DNA of 64,000 bases. It comes from Pseudomonas sp. FEN (lineage in GTDB: Bacteria > Pseudomonadota > Gammaproteobacteria > Pseudomonadales > Pseudomonadaceae). The first letter of the stretch is position 1. Each line of letters starts with the position of its first letter. The position numbers were made by a program, and so were the translations under genes. The notes under the pieces were generated by a model that saw only the letters and a program-made list of their open reading frames with translations, was not told the origin of the DNA and did no database searches. This document shows, in pieces, positions 59,799 to 64,000 of the stretch. The stretch covers positions 496,001 through 560,000 of the forward strand of contig NZ_CAJFDC010000001.1 of NCBI RefSeq assembly GCF_904067045.1, given 5' to 3'.

Positions 59799-60590
59799 AT
59801 GCGCGCACAATTGATGATCCCCGCCCTACTGGCCCTCAGCATCGGCTTGGCCGCCTGCTCCTCGCAGCCCAATGCCAACCTGGAGCAGGCCCGTACCAAC
59901 TTCTCCGGCCTGCAAGCCAACCCGCAGGCGAGCCAAGTCGCCGCCCTGGAAACCAAGGACGCCAGCGACTACCTGGACAAGGCCGACAAGGCCTACCAGA
60001 ACCGTGAAAAGGTCGAGACCGTCGACCAGCTCGCCTATCTGACCAACCAACGGGTTGAACTGGCGAAGCAGACCATTGCCCTGCGCACCGCCGAAACCAA
60101 CCTGAAAAATGCCGCCGCCCAGCGTGCCCAGGCCCGCCTGGATGCCCGCGACCAGCAGATCAAGCAGTTGCAGGAAAGCCTGAACGCCAAGCAGACTGAG
60201 CGCGGCACCCTGGTGACCTTCGGTGATGTGCTGTTCGCCACCAACAAGGCCGACCTGAAATCCTCCGGCCTGGTCAACATCAACAAACTGGCGCAGTTCC
60301 TCCAGGAAAACCCCGATCGCAAGGTGATCATCGAGGGCTACACCGACAACACCGGCTCGGCGGCTTACAACCAGAGCCTGTCCGAGCGGCGCGCCACCTC
60401 GGTGCAGGTGGCGCTGATCAAGATGGGCGTGGACCCATCGCGCATCGTGACCCAGGGTTATGGCAAGGAGTACCCGGTGGCGGATAACGGCAGCGTTTCC
60501 GGCCGCGCCATGAACCGTCGCGTGGAAGTGACCATTTCCAACGACAACCAACCAGTGGTACCGCGCTCATCCATCAGCAGCGCTCACTGA
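59799..60590 (+). CDS. lptF: OmpA-family lipoprotein LptF-like
   Basis: A 263-residue outer-membrane lipoprotein. The signal MRAQLMIPALLALSIGLAAC ends in lipobox LAAC (Cys20). Residues about 30-135 are a DUF4398-like helical region, similar in style to the preceding gene. Residues 140-250 form an OmpA C-terminal peptidoglycan-binding domain (FGDVLFATNKADL, IIEGYTDNTGSAAYNQSLSERRA, GRAMNRRVEV). Place and architecture match P. aeruginosa LptF (PA3692), an AlgU-regulated protein. It is followed by a strong terminator. Confidence 0.82.
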   Translation: MRAQLMIPALLALSIGLAACSSQPNANLEQARTNFSGLQANPQASQVAALETKDASDYLDKADKAYQNREKVETVDQLAYLTNQRVELAKQTIALRTAETNLKNAAAQRAQARLDARDQQIKQLQESLNAKQTERGTLVTFGDVLFATNKADLKSSGLVNINKLAQFLQENPDRKVIIEGYTDNTGSAAYNQSLSERRATSVQVALIKMGVDPSRIVTQGYGKEYPVADNGSVSGRAMNRRVEVTISNDNQPVVPRSSISSAH

Positions 60591-60597
60591 TCGGCAG

Positions 60598-60630
60598 AAA
60601 AAACCGCCTGATGTGATCAGGCGGTTTTTT
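60598..60630. terminator. Bidirectional terminator after lptF
   Basis: A perfect 15-bp stem (60598-60612 with 60616-60630) with a GTG loop, with an A-run at one end and a T-run at the other. It therefore terminates both lptF and the convergent gene ending at 60651. Confidence 0.92.
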
Positions 60631-60650
60631 ATAACGGCTAGTCGAGCGCG

Positions 60651-60977
60651 TTACTGCTGCAACTGCGGTGTTTCCTGGCCCATGCAGCGTACCGCCTGCT
60701 TCTTGCTGTTCACCAGCACGCCGGTCAGGCCCTTCTGCTCGGTATCGAACAATACCAGCACACCATCGATGCACTGTGCCGTTTGCGCCGCCGGCTCCAA
60801 CGACACCTTGTAGTCCTCCCCGGGCACCGTCTTGAGCATGGTGAACTCGTTCAGCAGCAGCGCATCCTCCGGCTTGGCGAAATGCAGGTAGCCGTAGTAC
60901 CACAGGCACGCCACCGTGCCGATAATGCTGACGATACCGGTGATGATCAGGGGAATGGCGTTACGTTCTTCAGTCAT
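60651..60977 (-). CDS. Small membrane-anchored hypothetical protein
   Basis: A 108-residue protein with one N-terminal membrane helix (IPLIITGIVSIIGTVACLWYYGYL, residues 8-31) and a soluble part that is probably periplasmic, with two cysteines (AQCIDGVLV and AVRCMGQ) that could form a disulfide. Its ATGA overlaps the end of the upstream hydrolase gene by 4 bp, so they are translated together. The family is not recognised. Confidence 0.75.
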   Translation of the reverse strand: MTEERNAIPLIITGIVSIIGTVACLWYYGYLHFAKPEDALLLNEFTMLKTVPGEDYKVSLEPAAQTAQCIDGVLVLFDTEQKGLTGVLVNSKKQAVRCMGQETPQLQQ

Positions 60978-61888
60978 TGCGGGCTCTCTGGTTCAACATT
61001 CGAATTCGGGACAGCTGGATAATTCGGGATCTCCCCCAGGCGACGCAGGCCGTTGAAGTGCTGCGGGTCGTCGAGATAACGCAGCATCACCTGGCGCCAG
61101 GTCGGGTCACCGAAGGTCTGCACATGACCACCACGGGTCAGTTGCAACACCCGCGGCGGCGGTGCCGCCTGATACAGCAGGATACCATTGGCCAATGGCA
61201 CGACCGGATCATCGAGGCTGTGGAAAATCAGTTTCGGCACGCCGGCCAGGCGTGGCATGGCCTTGATCGCGCTGTCGCCGTCGGGTACCAGCCAGGACAG
61301 CGGGATTTGCAGCGGCCAGGTCAGCCAGGACGAAGCCAGGGCATCACGCCCCACCGAACGGTAACTGGCCGGCACGCCATCGAGCACCAGGGCCTTGAGG
61401 TGCGACTGGTACTCGGGGTGACGTTCCACCAGGTAATGCACCGCCAGCGCCCCGCCCAGGCTCTGCCCCAGAACCACCAGGGGTTTGCCTTGCACTTCGG
61501 GAGCCTGCCGCAACCAGTCGAACGCGGCATCGATATCCTGATAGACCGCCGGCAGGCTCGGCTCGCCTTCGGACAAACCGTAGCCACGATAATCGAGCAT
61601 CAACACCTGGTAGCCCTGCTCCGGCAACCACCAACTGCCACCCAGGTGCCCGGACAGGTTGCCGCCGTTGCCGTGCAGATGCAGCACCGTGCCCTTGACC
61701 GCCACGCCGGCCTTGACCGGCAGCCACCAGGCGCGCAGGCGCAGGCCGTCGGCGGTGGTCAGGGTAATGTCGCGGTATTCGAGGTGCGCTTTGGCGGGGG
61801 TGAACGGCAGACCGCGATCGGGGTAGAACAGCAGGGAACTGCAACCGTTCAGGGTCAACAGCAGACATAGCATGCCGAGGATTCTCAT
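60974..61888 (-). CDS. Alpha/beta hydrolase lipoprotein
   Basis: A 304-residue predicted lipoprotein hydrolase. The signal MRILGMLCLLLTLNGC has lipobox LNGC (Cys16). The hydrolase fold shows the oxyanion HGNGGNLSGH, nucleophile elbow VLGQSLGGALA, an acid in HSLDDPVVPL and a final catalytic histidine in TRGGHVQTFGD. It resembles the YfhR/BEM46 group of serine hydrolases. The substrate is unknown. It is coupled to the small membrane protein downstream. Confidence 0.87.
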   Translation of the reverse strand: MRILGMLCLLLTLNGCSSLLFYPDRGLPFTPAKAHLEYRDITLTTADGLRLRAWWLPVKAGVAVKGTVLHLHGNGGNLSGHLGGSWWLPEQGYQVLMLDYRGYGLSEGEPSLPAVYQDIDAAFDWLRQAPEVQGKPLVVLGQSLGGALAVHYLVERHPEYQSHLKALVLDGVPASYRSVGRDALASSWLTWPLQIPLSWLVPDGDSAIKAMPRLAGVPKLIFHSLDDPVVPLANGILLYQAAPPPRVLQLTRGGHVQTFGDPTWRQVMLRYLDDPQHFNGLRRLGEIPNYPAVPNSNVEPESPQ

Positions 61889-61922
61889 CCGTTTGAAGCC
61901 TCGCTGGATAGGTGCACAGCCC

Positions 61923-61957
61923 CCCTGTAGCAGCGTCGACCGGCTGCTCCTACAGGG
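61923..61957. repeat. Single type B REP palindrome
   Basis: CCCTGTAG-CAGC and GCTG-CTCCTACAGGG pair around a short TCGAC-containing centre. It lies between the QEGLA gene and the downstream hydrolase gene on the minus strand. Confidence 0.7.
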
Positions 61958-61970
61958 TTACGGGTAGCGG

Positions 61971-63284
61971 TCAAAGGATATTAGAGTAATCCGCCTCGAT
62001 CCGATCCAGGCTCAAGTGGTTCAGGAAGTTGCTGAAACACATCCAGGCCGACAGCGCATTCATGTCGCGGAACTGCTCCGGCAGGTACTTGGGCGGCACG
62101 ACCAGGCCCTCATCCACCAACTGGCGCAACGTGCGCATATCCTCCAGGGTGGTCTTGCCGCAAAACAGCAACGGCACCTGTTCGAGCTTGCCCTTGCGCA
62201 CGGCCAACTGAATATAGTTGTAAACCATGATAAAGCCCTTGAGGTAGGACAAGTCTTTGGTAAATGGCAGCCCCGTGGGCGTCGAGCCCCGGAAAATCCG
62301 ACTGGCGTTGCCGTAGCTTTCCTCCATCTCGAAACCCTGCTCGCGGAAGAACTCGAACACCTGGAGGAAATCCGCGCCCTGCTCCACCATGTCGATGGCA
62401 CGGGTACGGTTGGTCAACTTGCGCAAGCGGGTCGGATAGGAAGCGAAGGCTATCACTTCCATCAGAATCGCCAGGCCTTCCTGGGTCACGGTCGACGAGG
62501 GCGGGCCCTTGGACAGGAAGGTGCAGATCGGCTGGTTCAAGCCATTGAGGGTGGTCCCGACATGCACCAGGCCTTCATGCACCTCCAACGCCCGGACATC
62601 CCGCGAGTTGAACATCGCATCGGCGCGAATCTTGATGTAGTCGGCGCCGGCCGCCGCATCGGCGACGATGCCGTCGGACTCGAAGACCCGGATGGTGCCC
62701 TCCGCCTCGCCGAACACCTTGTTCAAGCGGCTTTGCAGCAGGTCGACCGCGTCCTTGGCGGTGAGGGTCTTGGGTTCGTCCTTGAGATCGCCGCGCACGT
62801 CGATATTGTTCAGGTAGTCGGACAGCATCAAGCCCAGGTCGGCCAGGGTCGGATCACCGGCGTGGAAGGCGTCCGACGCGGCCCCGTAGAGTTCCTGGGA
62901 GATCAACCCGAAATCCGCGGTCCCCCGGGCTTCGAGCATCCGCACCACCTGCCGGTACTCGCGGCACATGCGGCGCATGATCTGCCCGACCGGGTTGAAC
63001 TGGCCGAGCCGACGGGTGATATCGCGCTCGATGTTCTGGAACTCCAGCTTCACCGCACTGGAATCGAACGACAGTGGCCGCGAGGTGTAATAGTCGCGAT
63101 CCACCGCCGGCATTTCCTTGCCCTTGGCCTTGAGAAAACCCTTGCGGATATTCTCGTCCCACTTCACCGCATCGAGCACGCGAATCGGCGTCTGCGCCAG
63201 CACAATGCGATCAGAGAGGCTGCGTATCGTCTGCTGGTATTCGTCCAAGGGTGACTCCTGATAGTTGCGGCGGTGAATAGCCAT
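61971..63284 (-). CDS. QEGLA-motif / DUF1704 (MATCAP-like) protein
   Basis: A 437-residue soluble protein of the flavohemoglobin expression-modulating QEGLA family (DUF1704). The HExxxH motif HEGLVH is at residues 236-241 and the QEGLA motif at 268-272; together they look like a zinc metallopeptidase centre. The human relatives MATCAP1/2 are tubulin tyrosine carboxypeptidases. The bacterial substrate is not known. It starts 9 bp after a TetR-family gene on the same strand, with AGG overlapping that gene's stop, so they form an operon. Confidence 0.85.
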   Translation of the reverse strand: MAIHRRNYQESPLDEYQQTIRSLSDRIVLAQTPIRVLDAVKWDENIRKGFLKAKGKEMPAVDRDYYTSRPLSFDSSAVKLEFQNIERDITRRLGQFNPVGQIMRRMCREYRQVVRMLEARGTADFGLISQELYGAASDAFHAGDPTLADLGLMLSDYLNNIDVRGDLKDEPKTLTAKDAVDLLQSRLNKVFGEAEGTIRVFESDGIVADAAAGADYIKIRADAMFNSRDVRALEVHEGLVHVGTTLNGLNQPICTFLSKGPPSSTVTQEGLAILMEVIAFASYPTRLRKLTNRTRAIDMVEQGADFLQVFEFFREQGFEMEESYGNASRIFRGSTPTGLPFTKDLSYLKGFIMVYNYIQLAVRKGKLEQVPLLFCGKTTLEDMRTLRQLVDEGLVVPPKYLPEQFRDMNALSAWMCFSNFLNHLSLDRIEADYSNIL

Positions 63285-63293
63285 GCAAAAAGC

Positions 63294-63998
63294 CTAGACC
63301 GACGCCAGCACCAGATGCATGTAACGCGAGAGAGTCCTCAACATGTCCGGTTCAGACTGGGCCTCGGCGTCGTTGAGCAGCCCCTGATATTCCATCCGGC
63401 CGATAATCGCCGTCAACACTTTGGCATCCTGCTGCGGCTCCTTGGTTCCCAGTACCTGGACAAACTGGTAGGCGCCCTGCAGGAGAATCTGCTGGTGCGA
63501 GCGCACCAACACCGCCAGGCGGGGATTGAGCAGCGCTTCCTGGCGAAACGCCTGCTCAGCCATCAGATACTCGCGGCGGTTGTGCAGTTGCCGCTGAATG
63601 TAGTCGGCGATCATCCGCGCGATGTCGTCGGCCAGTTGCGTGCGTGAGGCCACGCTGCCATCCCCGTAGGCGACCATTTCCCGCAACATGCCTTCGGTGT
63701 TTCCCCAGAGCTTGGCCATGTAGGCCGCGCTGCGCTCGACATATTGGGCGAAGGTATCGGTGAGCAGGTCATCGATATCCTTGAAGTAGTAGGTGGTGGC
63801 CGAAAGCGGTACACCGGCCTCGGCAGCCACTGCCCGATGGCGTACCCCGCGTACGCCATCGCGCACGACAATGCGCATGGCCGCGTCGAGAATATCCTGT
63901 CGGCGTTGCTCGCTGCCCTGTCGGCTGGCCTTGCGTCCCTGATATTGAACGCTTTCAGCCACCTCGGTGGCGACGCCAGCTGCTCCCTTTTGCGCCAT
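63294..63998 (-). CDS. TetR-family transcriptional regulator
   Basis: A 234-residue regulator with HTH residues about 48-68 in VRHRAVAAEAGVPLSATTYYFKDIDDLL, after RRQDILDAAMRIVVRDGVRGV. The first 30 residues are a basic, disordered-looking leader. The C-terminal part is an unassigned TetR ligand domain. The ATG is 2 bp from the window edge, so an upstream ribosome site or a longer start cannot be checked. It is the first visible gene of the operon with the QEGLA protein. Confidence 0.85.
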   Translation of the reverse strand: MAQKGAAGVATEVAESVQYQGRKASRQGSEQRRQDILDAAMRIVVRDGVRGVRHRAVAAEAGVPLSATTYYFKDIDDLLTDTFAQYVERSAAYMAKLWGNTEGMLREMVAYGDGSVASRTQLADDIARMIADYIQRQLHNRREYLMAEQAFRQEALLNPRLAVLVRSHQQILLQGAYQFVQVLGTKEPQQDAKVLTAIIGRMEYQGLLNDAEAQSEPDMLRTLSRYMHLVLASV

Positions 63999-64000
63999 TG

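Overview
This window is chromosomal core DNA from a GC-rich gammaproteobacterium, almost certainly a Pseudomonas of the fluorescens/putida lineage. The evidence is protein identity (for example the 344-residue DapD, the NdvB-type glucan synthase and a MexJ/MexK/MexL-like efflux locus), gene order, and many Pseudomonas-type REP/BIME palindromes. I saw no phage, insertion sequence, CRISPR array, rRNA or tRNA, and no broken genes.

Left part (1-20.7 kb, minus strand): one long run of essential genes transcribed from right to left. The order is rpsB-tsf-pyrH-frr-uppS-cdsA-dxr-rseP-bamA-skp-lpxD-fabZ-lpxA-lpxB-rnhB-dnaE-accA-tilS. It couples translation factors, UMP supply, isoprenoid and undecaprenyl carrier synthesis, phospholipid precursor synthesis, outer-membrane protein assembly, lipid A synthesis, DNA replication, the first step of fatty acid synthesis and tRNA-Ile modification. 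Many junctions are 1-4 bp overlaps. Hairpins with T-tracts lie after rpsB, tsf, rseP and rnhB.

Middle part (21-34 kb): map, glnD and dapC run divergently from rpsB. They are followed by a CPA1 antiporter, an ArsC/YffB-like protein, dapD, and the cysteine desulfurase pair csdA-csdE. csdE converges on tcdA (csdL), its functional partner in E. coli. Between csdE and tcdA is the most striking object in the window: about 1.85 kb made of six full and one partial copy of a 276-278 bp tandem unit. Each unit carries a BIME, a second half-REP and a copy of the 3' end of csdE.

Right part (34-64 kb): ndvB, dapE, rlmA, a cold-shock protein, plsB, two related YbaY/YscW-like proteins, a DUF4197 protein, the mexJK-mexL efflux locus with a long palindromic operator, rsmJ, a Pseudomonas-specific protein with an internal duplication, a PEP mutase/ICL-family enzyme, a DUF72 protein, tsaB, adk and ppc. 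Next come a DUF4398 lipoprotein and an LptF-like OmpA lipoprotein behind a candidate AlgU promoter, then a lipoprotein hydrolase. The window closes with a TetR regulator and a QEGLA/DUF1704 protein carrying an HExxxH metallopeptidase-like motif.

Three tandem repeats with different periods (7, 41 and about 277 bp) each abut a REP/BIME element. This suggests that these palindromes promote local tandem amplification.
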